48,857 bases of DNA. Origin: Bacillota bacterium (lineage in GTDB: Bacteria; Sysuimicrobiota; Sysuimicrobiia; Sysuimicrobiales; Segetimicrobiaceae). The notes beneath the pieces were generated by a model. The model was not told where the DNA came from and did not search any database. It was given only the letters and a program-made list of their open reading frames with translations. A program made the position numbers and the translations under genes. The stretch is taken from assembly GCA_021324255.1 (NCBI GenBank), contig JAJPJL010000030.1, positions 1 through 48,857 of the forward strand. The letters run 5' to 3'. Shown one piece after another: positions 15,945 to 24,392 of this stretch (positions are counted from its first letter, which is position 1; each line of letters starts with the position of its first letter).

Positions 15945-17622
15945 TTACTCCTGCGGGGTCAACTCGTGCCACCACTTGATCTCGACCGGCTGCGGCGACG
16001 AGCTGCCCGCGAGGACCCCGATCAGGTCTTGAATCGGCGCCGGGAGGGCGTTTCCGAGCCCGGGGACCTGGTAGAAGTCCGGATTCTGCGTCGTATCGAG
16101 GTTCGTCGTAATGACCATGCCGAAGACCGCGACCTTGTTGGTCGCCGTAAAGGTGTCGCTGGTCCCGAGCCGGCCCACCACCATGACCGCATCGTTCTCC
16201 TGGGCGCAGGCGGTCGAGTTTCCCGAGAGCGTGACGCTCCCCGCGACGATGAACCCCATGATGTCCGACGTGGGCATGCTGCTCGCGGCGGTGCTGGTGC
16301 AGCCGAGCACGTTGCTCGTCCCGGTGCCGCTCGCCCTGGTGCTGGAGAGGATCTGCCCTCCCATGTTGACCGCGTTCGAGGCGCTGTTGACGTTCTCGAC
16401 CACGATCGTGCCGACGCCGCTGTACGTGACGTTGCCGGACGAGGTGACGATCCCCGGGATCTCGATCGGCGCGCCGTCGTTCGTCGTGTTGAACGTCGCA
16501 TTTCCGGCGCCGTCCCACGTCAGCATGTAGTTCGTCCCGGACGGGGGGGATGCGCAGGAACTGTTGCTCGCCGTCGGGATGAAGAACGCGGTGCCGCCGA
16601 ACGCCAGGTTCGTCACCTGCGCGGGCGAATACGCGCTGCCCGACTTCTGGCAGATGGTCGTCGTGCTCGACGTACCGCTGCCCGAGACCACGTTGCCCGG
16701 GCTCTGGACCGTCACGTTGGCGGGACACGCGCCGCCGTTCAGGCACGTGATGTACGCGGCGACGTTTGGCGGGTTGATCGTCGGGACGACGTTGTCCTCC
16801 TGATCCGTGTAGATGTTCTTGGACGGGTTGTTGATGTGACTGGCGTGCACGCCGTACATGGGCTGCGACGCCGTGCCGATGTTGACGTTGCCCTTGCTCG
16901 TATCGAGCGTGCCGCGCACCCACAGCTGGTTGAGGTACGGCGCCGTATCGCCGATGTTGATGGCGCGGTCGTTGTACACGCCGGCCCCGGCGCCGCCCTT
17001 CAGCAGGGCGTCGCTGTAGAAATAGGCGGAGCCGTGGAACGTCGTGCTGCCGTTGCCGTTCGTCGCCGTGCTGTACGACCCCGCGGAATACACGGCCGGG
17101 GCCGCCGCCGACGTTTGCGGGGGTCAGCCGCTCGACGTAGGCTTCGATCGACCGGGCCACCCCGCCGTAGGTTCCCAGGGCCCGCACCCAAATATTGTCA
17201 TGGTTGACGTTGGGATTCGTCGAGGACGCTTCTTTGAACTCGATCGTATAGGTGCCGAAGCTCGAGCTGACGGGAAACGCCTGGTTCGTCGCGTTCGCCT
17301 TCGCCACCGTGTCGTACATGGGTCTGAAGTTGAGCCCGGTCGTGTCGAGGTTCTTCAACAGGGGATTGTTGGTGTCGCTCCAGTCCGGGGCCAGTTTCAA
17401 GAATGCCACCGCCCGCTCGATCGCTCCGTCGGCAACCGCGAGCGCCCGGGTCCCCGTGTCGAGGCTGCGGGCGGCCGCGAGCTCGGACACCGCCAGGTTC
17501 CCGAGCGCCACCGTGATGAGCGCCATGATGAGCATGAACACCATGGCCAGGATGAGCGCCATTCCAGCCTCCGGATTCCCCGCGTGGAGCACCCGCCGGG
17601 CCCGGGATCGTCGCCGTATCAT
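15945..17622 (-). pseudogene. PilX-like pilus assembly protein, frameshifted
   Basis: Reads as one gene in two frames. The first part (17622 to about 17100) starts MIRRRSRARR, has the PilX-like N-terminus GMALILAMVFMLIMALITV and continues to VERLTPANV. The second part resumes at AVYSAGSYSTATNGNGS and runs to TPQE at 15945. The whole span is 1678 bases (3n+1), so one extra base, in a GC-only run at about 17094-17112, breaks the frame. A restored protein would have about 558 residues: pilin-like anchor plus a Ser/Thr/Asn-rich extracellular body. It could be a true mutation or a sequencing error. Last gene of the minus-strand pilin cluster. Confidence 0.75.
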
Positions 17623-17625
17623 GTC

Positions 17626-18282
17626 TTACGCCCCCTGCCGAATGACGATGTCCGTGACGATGCTCACCGGCGTCTCGCTGCTCGACACGCCCTTGACTTT
17701 GACGGTGACCTCCACGCGACGAACGAGCGCTCGATCGGACGCGCTCAGCGGGGTCGCGGTCAGTTGCCCGCCGCTCAGATCTTCCGCGTCGTAGTAGGCG
17801 AAGTCGAGCTCGGTGAACGTGAGCGTCTTGGCCTCCACCGAGGTCGTGAGCGGATTGCCCGTTTCGCCCGTGATCGACGACCCGCAGGACGTGCTCGTGT
17901 CCTTCGCCTCGTAGACCACGCCGTTGTTGAGATAGAAGCGGTAGCACTGGACCGTGCCGGTGTTGTCGATATCCGCGTAGAAGTCGACCTCGTTGTTGCT
18001 CGCGTAGATGAAGGCGGGCGCCGTGGCCGTCCCCGTGTAGTTGTACCCGGTCATGCGGAGAGCGCGTGCGACGCGGTTGACGGTGGTCCGGCCGTTTTGC
18101 TGCTCGGACGCGTATTGCTGCGTGATGATCCAGTTGCTCAACCCGGCCTGAAACCCCAAGAACACCCCGGTGGACATGATGCCGAGGAGCGCCAGCGCGA
18201 CGTGGACGTCGACGAGCGTCATCCCGGCATCGGCGCGGGCGAGGCGGCGCAGCCGCGCCAGATCGCACCTCGCCGGCTTCAT
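17626..18282 (-). CDS. PilW-like minor pilin
   Basis: 218 residues with a type III (class IV pilin) signal: basic leader, cleavage after Gly20, then MTLVDVHVALALLGIMSTG. Asp, not the usual Glu, occupies position +5 of the mature protein. The body (VARALRMTGYNYTG, DFYADIDNTGTVQCYRFYL) resembles PilW-type minor pilins, with a Cys pair. ATG overlaps the upstream stop (ATGA), and the PilX-like gene starts three bases after its end, so the three genes form one operon. Confidence 0.82.
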   Translation of the reverse strand: MKPARCDLARLRRLARADAGMTLVDVHVALALLGIMSTGVFLGFQAGLSNWIITQQYASEQQNGRTTVNRVARALRMTGYNYTGTATAPAFIYASNNEVDFYADIDNTGTVQCYRFYLNNGVVYEAKDTSTSCGSSITGETGNPLTTSVEAKTLTFTELDFAYYDAEDLSGGQLTATPLSASDRALVRRVEVTVKVKGVSSSETPVSIVTDIVIRQGA

Positions 18283-18854
18283 CGCGTGCTCACCGACGTG
18301 TAGCTCTGCTGGTACGCCTTGCCGGCGTTGCAGTCCGCGAGGGTGCGGTAGAGGTCCACCTCTACGAGCTGCAGGTAGTTCGTCGCCGGATTGGTCGAGC
18401 TGTCCGACGGCGTGTTGGCGTCCCATGACACGGCGATCTTGGCCGCCGCGAAATCGGACGGAAGCGCGGGCCCGTTCCCAACGGCCGTGGTGATGCTCGT
18501 TGCGGGACTGACGGCCGATCCTCCGCAGCTGGTGGCGGGGCCAGGGAGGTACCATGTACAGCTCGTTTGGTTGCACTCCCCTTCCCACCCGAGCTGGCGG
18601 GCGTACTCGATCTGCGCCTGGATCCACTCGCTGGCGATGCTCTCCAGCCTCGCTGTTTTCTGCCCGCTGGGCGACTGCTTGCCGATCAGCCCCAGCGTGG
18701 TGGTCGCGACATCTTGACTGACGCCGAACGACGAGGCCGCGGAACTCAGCAGGGCGCTCGACGCCGTGATCGACCCGAGCATGGCCGCCATGATGAGGAC
18801 GAGCGCGACGATCACTTCGAGCGTGGTGAAGCCGTGTTCGCGGGTGGTGTGCAT
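18279..18854 (-). CDS. PilV-like minor pilin
   Basis: 191 residues from an ATG chosen because it puts the prepilin motif at the expected place: MHTTREHG, cleavage, then FTTLEVIVALVLIMAAMLGS with the conserved Glu at +5. The body has several Cys (ECNQTSCTWYLPGPATSCGG). The frame is open further upstream but that part has no pilin features. It leads the minus-strand pilin cluster and faces the ECF sigma gene across a 301-base divergent gap. Confidence 0.82.
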   Translation of the reverse strand: MHTTREHGFTTLEVIVALVLIMAAMLGSITASSALLSSAASSFGVSQDVATTTLGLIGKQSPSGQKTARLESIASEWIQAQIEYARQLGWEGECNQTSCTWYLPGPATSCGGSAVSPATSITTAVGNGPALPSDFAAAKIAVSWDANTPSDSSTNPATNYLQLVEVDLYRTLADCNAGKAYQQSYTSVSTR

Positions 18855-19155
18855 GGATGTGTGGTCCGACGTGGGCGCGCTGCCGCCGCCCCACGATCGA
18901 GCGTTGCCTCCAACCTTGGCTCGTAGGGGACGTGCCCTGGCACCGCCGCGCGGTCCTCGCGGGCGGCACATCTCCCCCCAACGCATGGGTGCCTTATGAA
19001 GGCCGTTCGTGACGGAACGCCGTCGTTTCTATGTCGAGAATCGGACGCGCGTTCGGTGTCCGGCGGTCTCAACGGGGCCCAAGTCGGGCATTCAGACTGT
19101 GGAGCCGCGGCCGTGCAGAGCGCCGAGTGGCCGGCGGGCAGATTCCGGACGGACG
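18855..19155. other. Divergent intergenic region between pilin cluster and sigma factor
   Basis: 301 bases without a convincing gene. It must hold the promoters for the minus-strand pilin operon and the plus-strand sigma operon. A small hairpin, GACGG-AACG-CCGTC (19011-19024), followed by GTTTCTATG, is the main visible structure. No clear -35/-10 pair of the sigma-70 type is seen on either strand. Confidence 0.5.
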
Positions 19156-19671
19156 ATGAGCGTAGAGTCAGTAGAGTCATTTGCCGAGATCTACGAGCAG
19201 CACTATCCGAGAGTATTTCGCTACTTGCTCGGAAGGCTGGGCCGGCGGCACGACGCCGAGGAATTGGCGGCCGAGGTCTTTGCCAAGGCCCTCGAAGGGC
19301 TCGGGCGCGGCAGCGAGCCGCGTCACATGAGAAGCTGGCTGGTCGGCATCGCCGACCACCTGGTGTCGCATGCGTGGCGGCGGCGGGCGGTCGAGCAGCG
19401 GCACGCCGACACGGAACCACCGGCCAACGCGATCGATCCGGAAGAGCTGGCCATGGGACGGATCGAACACGAGCTCCTATGGCGCTGCCTGGACGCGCTG
19501 GAGCCGGATCACCGGCGCGTCTTGCTGCTCCGCATCGCCGCCGAGTTGCCGGCGCGCGAGGTGGGCGCGGTTATGGGACGCACGGAAGAGGCCGTGCGGA
19601 GCCTCCAGCTCCGCGCGCTCGCGGCGTTGAGGAAGCAGTGGATGGAGGCGAACCCGGATGCCCGACCCTAA
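19156..19671 (+). CDS. ECF-type RNA polymerase sigma factor
   Basis: 171 residues. Region 2 reads YEQHYPRVFRYLLGRLGRRH then DAEELAAEVFAKALEGL; region 4 reads LEPDHRRVLLLRIAAELPAR followed by EVGAVMGRTEEAVRSLQLRAL, a helix-turn-helix. There is no sigma-1/3 region, so it is an extracytoplasmic-function sigma. The start was set at the ATG before SVESVESFAEIYEQ; the open frame further up has no sigma-like sequence. It overlaps the next gene by 14 bases, and that gene is the likely anti-sigma or partner. The divergent and downstream pilin genes are probable targets (inference). Confidence 0.9.
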   Translation: MSVESVESFAEIYEQHYPRVFRYLLGRLGRRHDAEELAAEVFAKALEGLGRGSEPRHMRSWLVGIADHLVSHAWRRRAVEQRHADTEPPANAIDPEELAMGRIEHELLWRCLDALEPDHRRVLLLRIAAELPAREVGAVMGRTEEAVRSLQLRALAALRKQWMEANPDARP

Positions 19672-20287
19672 CGCGGTTCCTCACGCGGAGATGCAGCTCG
19701 AGGTGCTCCTCCGGCAATTCCTGGGAGAGGACATGGATGACCTGGAGCCGCAGGCAAGCGGCGAGGTGCCGCCGGCGGTCTCCGAGCTGGCCGATCTGGC
19801 GCGGCGCCTCAACGCGGCCGCGCGCGACGCGGCGCTGGCGTCGCTTGGCGGCGCATGCGGGGCGCGGGCGAACGTCATCCCGGCGCGACGCCGCCGGCCA
19901 CTGCGGCCGCGGGGACGGCGGCTCCAAGCGTACCCTTGGGAGTGGGCGACCGCCGCCGCGGCGGTCGCGGTCGGCGTCGTTGGTTTTGGCCTCGGCATGA
20001 TGTGGGCCGGCGCCTCGCCCTCCAGTCCTTGGTACCGCGCGCGCCTCGCGGTCGAAGACATCCAAGTCGCGCTCGCGCCGAGCCCGCTGGCCCGAGCAGA
20101 GTTGCTGGTCAGGAACGCGCGCGCGCACATCATCGAAATCCGGACCATGGCGTCCGCCGGAAACACCGCGGGCCTGCGCCAGGCTGCCGACGCGCTCGAC
20201 GCCGACGCGGGGTGGTTGCACGCCGTGCTGCCGGCGCTGCCGGCCCCCGAGCAACGCGTGCTCGTCAAGGTCCTGAACGACGGTTAG
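19658..20287 (+). CDS. DUF5667-like membrane protein, probable anti-sigma partner
   Basis: 209 residues: acidic, helical cytoplasmic part (about 1-85), an Arg-rich stretch, one membrane span (WATAAAAVAVGVVGFGLGMMW) and an extracytoplasmic helical domain (SPWYRARLAVEDIQVAL, ARAELLVRNARAHIIEIRTM) of the type seen in DUF5667 proteins. Such genes often follow ECF sigma genes. The 14-base overlap with the sigma gene argues for coupled synthesis. No ZAS zinc motif (HxxxCxxC) is present in the N-terminal part, so it is not a standard zinc anti-sigma factor. Confidence 0.65.
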   Translation: MPDPNAVPHAEMQLEVLLRQFLGEDMDDLEPQASGEVPPAVSELADLARRLNAAARDAALASLGGACGARANVIPARRRRPLRPRGRRLQAYPWEWATAAAAVAVGVVGFGLGMMWAGASPSSPWYRARLAVEDIQVALAPSPLARAELLVRNARAHIIEIRTMASAGNTAGLRQAADALDADAGWLHAVLPALPAPEQRVLVKVLNDG

Positions 20288-20309
20288 CGGACCGGGGGAG
20301 CGCCGTAGC

Positions 20310-21278
20310 GTGGCACGGTGTGCCGCATCCATCCTGGCGCTCTGCGCGCTCGCGTCCGCAGCGGCGCTTCCTCGTTGGGCGGCCGCGGCGGAGCCGCTGG
20401 CGCTGGAGTTCAACGCGGTCCAGGTGCCGTCAGCCGCTCAGCCCACGACCCAGGTGCCCGGAACCGTGGGAGGCCTCGCGATGACCCTGTCGATGACCAA
20501 GGCGGCGATCGCCGGGTGTCCCGGCGGCGACACGTGCGGAACGTTTACCGCCGCCGTCTCGGGATTGAAAGGAGCAGCGAGCGCGCAGTTCGGGCAGATG
20601 CGCGGCTCGTTTGCGTGTTCCGCGAGCGAATGCTCGCTCGCGCTGGCCAGCACAACGGGCGTCTTCGCCGGCGTGTCCGCGACCACGCTCGCGCTGAACG
20701 TCGGGGGACCCACGACGGGTTCGATCAGCACGTCTTTCCCGAACCACGGGGCCTGGGTCGCGAGTGTTGCGCAGGCGGCGTCCGTGCTGAAGGCCGAGGG
20801 GACGTTACCGGCTTCGATGAGCATCGCGGATCTGGTGAACGACGCGGCGCGCACCAACAACGGAAGCTCCTCCGGCGGTACCGGCCACGGCACCGGCAAC
20901 GCAGGCTCGAGCAACCAGGCAGCCGGCGGAGGCAATTCGAGCGGACACGGTAACGGCGGCGGCAGCGGCAATGGCGGCGGTAACGGCAATGGCGGCGGTA
21001 ACGGCAATGGTGGCGGCAACGGTAACGGCAATGGCGGCGGCAACGGCAATGGCGGCGGCAACGGCAACGGTGGCGGCAACGGTAACGGCAACGGCGGCGG
21101 CAACGGCAATGGCGGCGGTAACGGCAACGGCAATGGCGGCGGTAACGGCAACGGCAATGGCGGCGGTAACGGCAACGGCAATGGCGGCGGTAACGGCAAT
21201 GGCGGCGGTAACGGCAATGGCGGCGGTAACGGCAACGGCGGCGGTAACGGCAACGGCGGCGGCCACGGGCATCAATAA
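20310..21278 (+). CDS. Secreted protein with a long Gly/Asn repeat tail
   Basis: 322 residues. GTG start after GGGGAG. A signal peptide (about 1-26, ending WAAAA) precedes a globular part of about 160 residues with several Cys (AGCPGGDTCGTFTAAV; FACSASECSLALAS). From about residue 190 the chain becomes Gly/Ser/Asn/His-rich, then a regular GGGNGN/GNGNGGGN tail of about 105 residues, ending GGHGHQ. The tail should be flexible and hydrophilic. Function unknown; it lies between the sigma/partner pair and a pilin cluster, so a surface or matrix role is plausible. Confidence 0.8.
   Translation: MARCAASILALCALASAAALPRWAAAAEPLALEFNAVQVPSAAQPTTQVPGTVGGLAMTLSMTKAAIAGCPGGDTCGTFTAAVSGLKGAASAQFGQMRGSFACSASECSLALASTTGVFAGVSATTLALNVGGPTTGSISTSFPNHGAWVASVAQAASVLKAEGTLPASMSIADLVNDAARTNNGSSSGGTGHGTGNAGSSNQAAGGGNSSGHGNGGGSGNGGGNGNGGGNGNGGGNGNGNGGGNGNGGGNGNGGGNGNGNGGGNGNGGGNGNGNGGGNGNGNGGGNGNGNGGGNGNGGGNGNGGGNGNGGGNGNGGGHGHQ
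20952..21267 (+). repeat. In-frame tandem repeat coding Gly/Asn units
   Basis: Imperfect 18-base units (type GGCGGCGGTAACGGCAAT) mix with 24-base units that carry one more GN pair. All keep the frame. Units differ mostly at third positions (AAC/AAT, GGC/GGT), so the array is not a fresh expansion. Length variation between strains is likely. Confidence 0.9.
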
Positions 21279-21279
21279 G

Positions 21280-21753
21280 ATGATGCCGTCGCGCCCCGCC
21301 AGCGGTCGCGGCGAAGAGCGAGGGTTCACCCTCGTCGAGGGCGTGGTGACCCTCGCTCTTCTCGGCGTCGTGCTCAGCTTCGCCTTCGTCTCGATCAAGC
21401 TATTCGTGTCGCAGCGAACGCTCGACGGGTGGAGCGACACGATCGTGAGCGACGTGCGGGCGGCCCAGCAACTGGCGATCGCCCGGCGGAGCACCGCGAC
21501 GGTGACCTTTACCGGGGCTGCGCCGTCGACCTACTCGGTCTCCGTCGGCGGGACGACGGTGCGGGGCGACACGCTCGCGGGCGATTTGACCCTGACCAGC
21601 ACGACCCTGTACTTCAACAGCCAGGGCATTCCGGTAGATTCGTCGGGCAACCAGCAAACGTCAGCTGTCACGGTGCAGATCTCCGACAGCACCACCGGGA
21701 AGTCGAAGACGATCAGCGTCACGCCAATTACGGGCGCGGTGACCGCTCAATGA
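21280..21753 (+). CDS. FimT/GspH-like pseudopilin
   Basis: 157 residues. Prepilin motif GEERG, cleavage, FTLVEGVVTLALLGVVLSF with Glu at +5. The body (RAAQQLAIARRSTATVTFTG, LYFNSQGIPVDSSGNQ) matches GspH/FimT-type minor pilins. Two ATGs in tandem follow the stop of the Gly/Asn-repeat gene by one base; the first is used here. It leads a FimT-PilV-PilW-PilX series, the usual set of minor pilins that prime type IV pilus assembly. Confidence 0.82.
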   Translation: MMPSRPASGRGEERGFTLVEGVVTLALLGVVLSFAFVSIKLFVSQRTLDGWSDTIVSDVRAAQQLAIARRSTATVTFTGAAPSTYSVSVGGTTVRGDTLAGDLTLTSTTLYFNSQGIPVDSSGNQQTSAVTVQISDSTTGKSKTISVTPITGAVTAQ

Positions 21754-22196
21754 AAGCCATGGGTCGTTCGTTCGGAGATCTCCGGAACGACGCCGGCGCG
21801 ACCATTCTCGACACGTTGGCCGGCATGGCGTTCCTGGCGATCGTGGTAAGCTCCCTGGCCAACTTCTTCCTCGGGACGATGACGCAGGCCAAGAGCGCGG
21901 GCCTGCGCGCCGAGGCCGCGGTGTGGGCGCAGGCCGAGCTCGACTACCTGCGCGGGCTCAGCTACCCGAATTCGTATCAGAACTCGTGTCTCACCGTGGC
22001 CACGAACACGTACACCCCGACGTCATCGGGCTGCACGAGCCTGCAACCCGCTCTGCCGTCCGACTTCACCAAGGCGACGGTTCAGATCGACACGGTTCCC
22101 GGCCAGAGCGGGCTCAAGCGCATCACGATTCAGGTCTATCAGACGGCAACGACGGTGCTCTTCACCACGGTGACGTATGTCGCCCAGTACTCGTAG
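21750..22196 (+). CDS. PilV-like minor pilin
   Basis: 148 residues. The prepilin-like N-terminus is RNDAG, then ATILDTLAGMAFLAIVVSSL. Both the usual Phe at +1 and Glu at +5 are changed (Ala, Asp). The body has AELDYLRGLSYPNSYQNSC and a second Cys, near SSGCTSLQPALPSDF. This last phrase echoes the PilV-like gene of the other cluster (ALPSDFAAAKI), so the two clusters look paralogous. The ATG overlaps the upstream stop (ATGA). Confidence 0.75.
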   Translation: MKAMGRSFGDLRNDAGATILDTLAGMAFLAIVVSSLANFFLGTMTQAKSAGLRAEAAVWAQAELDYLRGLSYPNSYQNSCLTVATNTYTPTSSGCTSLQPALPSDFTKATVQIDTVPGQSGLKRITIQVYQTATTVLFTTVTYVAQYS

Positions 22197-22869
22197 GCGC
22201 GGGACGCCGCGCGGCCCGCGGCGGGGCGAGGCCGGGTTCTCGTTGCTCGAGCTTCTCGTCAGCCTGGTCATCCTGGGCGTCTTGTTTGCGTCCCTGCACT
22301 TCGTGGTCGGCACCGCCGTGCTCGGTAAGATGCTCACGGCCAACCGCTCCACCGGCCAGAACCAGGGGCGGCTGATCGCGGAGTGGCTCGCCGACCGGGT
22401 GCGCATGGCCGGGTATGGAACGAGCTCGAGCAATCCGATTGCTCGATGCCAGAGCGGCATCGTCTCCACGGACTCCAACTATTATCCGACCACCTCGGCG
22501 CTGTGGGTGAGCGGCGAGTACACCCAGTCCGACATCAACAACAACACGCCTGAAACCCGCGGGTTTCGGCTGGAAACGGTGAACGGCGTCCAGGCGATCA
22601 CAGAGACGGTGATCAACTGCGCGGCAGGCGCGACGTCGACCGACGAACCGCTGACGGACACCACGACGACCACGGCGGTCTCCCTGGCGTTCGCGTACTA
22701 CGACAACACGGGAGCGCAGGTCACCGCGCTGACGACGCCGAGCAAGATTCAGACCATCCGCGTGGTGCAGATCACCGCCACCGTGCAGCCGCTCCACACG
22801 CCGCCGGGCATGGCGGCCGGGAGCGCGCAGCAGACGTGGACGACCAGGGTCACCGTGCGGAACCCGTAG
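22177..22869 (+). CDS. PilW-like minor pilin
   Basis: 230 residues. Basic leader RRRGTPRGPRRGEAG, cleavage, then FSLLELLVSLVILGVLFASL with Glu at +5. The body (GRLIAEWLADRVRMAGYGTS; SLAFAYYDNTGAQVTALT) parallels the PilW-like protein of the minus-strand cluster (TTVNRVARALRMTGYNYTG; DFAYYDAEDLSGGQLTAT). The start overlaps the previous gene by 20 bases. A minor pilin of the tip complex is the likely role. Confidence 0.82.
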   Translation: MSPSTRRRGTPRGPRRGEAGFSLLELLVSLVILGVLFASLHFVVGTAVLGKMLTANRSTGQNQGRLIAEWLADRVRMAGYGTSSSNPIARCQSGIVSTDSNYYPTTSALWVSGEYTQSDINNNTPETRGFRLETVNGVQAITETVINCAAGATSTDEPLTDTTTTTAVSLAFAYYDNTGAQVTALTTPSKIQTIRVVQITATVQPLHTPPGMAAGSAQQTWTTRVTVRNP

Positions 22870-22872
22870 AGC

Positions 22873-22992
22873 ATGACGCCCGTGCGCCAACATCACTGGA
22901 ATCGGCCTGAGCGTGTTCGATCCTTGGTGGAAACGGAGGTGACGGACCAGGCGCGTAGGCTTCGCTCGGCGCGCGCCACCGAGTCGCGATGA
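22873..22992 (+). CDS. Possible 39-residue peptide
   Basis: A short open frame (MTPVRQHHWNRPERVRSLVE onward) fills most of the gap between the PilW-like and PilX-like genes. Its TGA overlaps the ATG of the PilX-like gene (ATGA), which could couple translation. It is basic, has no membrane segment and only a weak ribosome site. It may be chance; without relatives it cannot be confirmed. Confidence 0.25.
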   Translation: MTPVRQHHWNRPERVRSLVETEVTDQARRLRSARATESR

Positions 22993-24299
22993 GACACGTC
23001 ATTCGCAGCGCGTGCTGCCCCACCCGGTGGGGGCGTCAGAGCGCGGGGTTTGTGACAATCTCGGCGCTCATGATCATGCTCGTTGTCACGACGATGGCGG
23101 TGCTCGCGTACACGAGCCTCCTAGGGGAAACGCAGGGCGAGGTCGGCAATCAGGAGGCGGTCGGCGCCCTGGCCGCCGCCGAGGCCGGCGCCAACTGGGC
23201 GGTCAACAAGTTGTCGGCATCCGGCGCGACAACCTACACGGGCGACACCGGCCAGACCGTGTCGAGCGCCGGCGGCTCGTCAATCGGCGTGTTCGACGTG
23301 TCGGTTACCTGCGATGATCCGCCGACGTACTCCACTCCCGGCGTGAGCCCGAACTCGGCGTCCGGATGCAATACCAATCCCACGACGCGTATCGTCACCG
23401 CGACCGGTTACGTGCCGACGAAGTCGGCGGCGCTCGGCAAGCGCACCGTTGTATTGCAGGTGACCGCAACCGGGCTCGGTTTCGCGCTCTGCGCGTGGGG
23501 ACCCCTCACCTTCAACCAGCAAGACACGGTGTATGGGAACGTGGGAAGCGACGACAGCATAGATCATCCGAGTATCAGCCTGCAGGGCCCCGCGTCGAGC
23601 GCGGCCGCGATCAAGGCCGGAGGGGGCACGCCGGGGGCCGCCTACGCCGTGACGACACCGCAGGTGAGTTGCAGCCAGAGCTGTGGGACCCAGGTCGCGG
23701 GCGGTGTCCAGGCCAAGACGGCGGGCACGATCTGCCCGAGCCAAACGCAGACAAAGGCCTCGTTCACGTGCCCGGTTGGAGCCACCAACATCACGACCTC
23801 GGGGACGACGATCTCCAGCAACAGCACGTGGAACAGCGTCACCCTGGGCGCAAATTCGACCCTGACGTTCCAGACGGCCGGACCGGGCACCGTGTTGACC
23901 GTACACGTTAACGGCTTCACGGTGGGGCAGGGCTCGAAGGTGCTCGTCACCGGGGGCGGGAGCGTCGTCCTGACCGTGAACGGTGTCATGCACATCAACC
24001 AGAGCAGCTGGTTTGGAAGCTCGAGCGCGGCCAGCTGGACCGCCGTTCCGGGCAGCAATCTCACCGTGGAGAGCTGCAACACGAGTACTCCGGCCGTGAA
24101 GTTCGATCAGAGCAGCGACTTCAGCGGTTACTACGTGGTGCCGTCGGGAGGATTCGAGATCAACCAGGCGCAGAACGCGCAGGGGGCGATCCTCGCGGCG
24201 AGCATCTTGATGGACAAGACATCAAGCTTCACGTACGACAGCTCCGCCGGGGGCGGCAGCACGTACAACCACCTTGTCACATGGCTGGACAAGCCATGA
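22989..24299 (+). CDS. PilX-like pilus assembly protein
   Basis: 436 residues. N-terminal anchor SAGFVTISALMIMLVVTTMA, then a helical stretch (AVGALAAAEAGANWAVNKLS) typical of PilX N-terminal regions. The long Ser/Thr/Gly/Asn-rich remainder looks like a beta-helical or adhesin-like surface domain (VLTVHVNGFTVGQGSKVLVT; ILAASILMDKTSSFTYDSS). It is the intact counterpart of the frameshifted gene in the minus-strand cluster and the last gene of the plus-strand operon. Confidence 0.78.
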   Translation: MRHVIRSACCPTRWGRQSAGFVTISALMIMLVVTTMAVLAYTSLLGETQGEVGNQEAVGALAAAEAGANWAVNKLSASGATTYTGDTGQTVSSAGGSSIGVFDVSVTCDDPPTYSTPGVSPNSASGCNTNPTTRIVTATGYVPTKSAALGKRTVVLQVTATGLGFALCAWGPLTFNQQDTVYGNVGSDDSIDHPSISLQGPASSAAAIKAGGGTPGAAYAVTTPQVSCSQSCGTQVAGGVQAKTAGTICPSQTQTKASFTCPVGATNITTSGTTISSNSTWNSVTLGANSTLTFQTAGPGTVLTVHVNGFTVGQGSKVLVTGGGSVVLTVNGVMHINQSSWFGSSSAASWTAVPGSNLTVESCNTSTPAVKFDQSSDFSGYYVVPSGGFEINQAQNAQGAILAASILMDKTSSFTYDSSAGGGSTYNHLVTWLDKP

Positions 24300-24392
24300 T
24301 GGCAAAGGTTGGTGCCTCCCTCCCGGTGCGCGCGAACCGCGGCTCCCGGGCGTGTAGCGCCGGCGGCAAGACACGCTCCTGCAGCGTCGTTG

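Noticed and set aside
15907-15959. Near-identical pair TACTCTTGCGGGG / TACTCCTGCGGGG, 40 bases apart
   Set aside because: Too short and too common in GC-rich sequence to claim an attachment site or target duplication; no integrase or transposase is present.
17094-17112. Programmed ribosomal frameshift in the PilX-like gene
   Set aside because: No slippery heptamer of the known kind (X XXY YYZ or A-rich) and no clear stimulatory structure; a lesion or sequencing error is simpler.
19014-19040. GGAACG-like box above the sigma gene as an autoregulated ECF promoter
   Set aside because: GGAAC is present but no partner -10 box at the normal 15-17 base spacing; too weak to annotate.
20952-21267. 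Regular short repeats that might suggest a CRISPR array
   Set aside because: Units are 18-24 bases without unique spacers, all in frame and coding Gly/Asn; no cas genes nearby.
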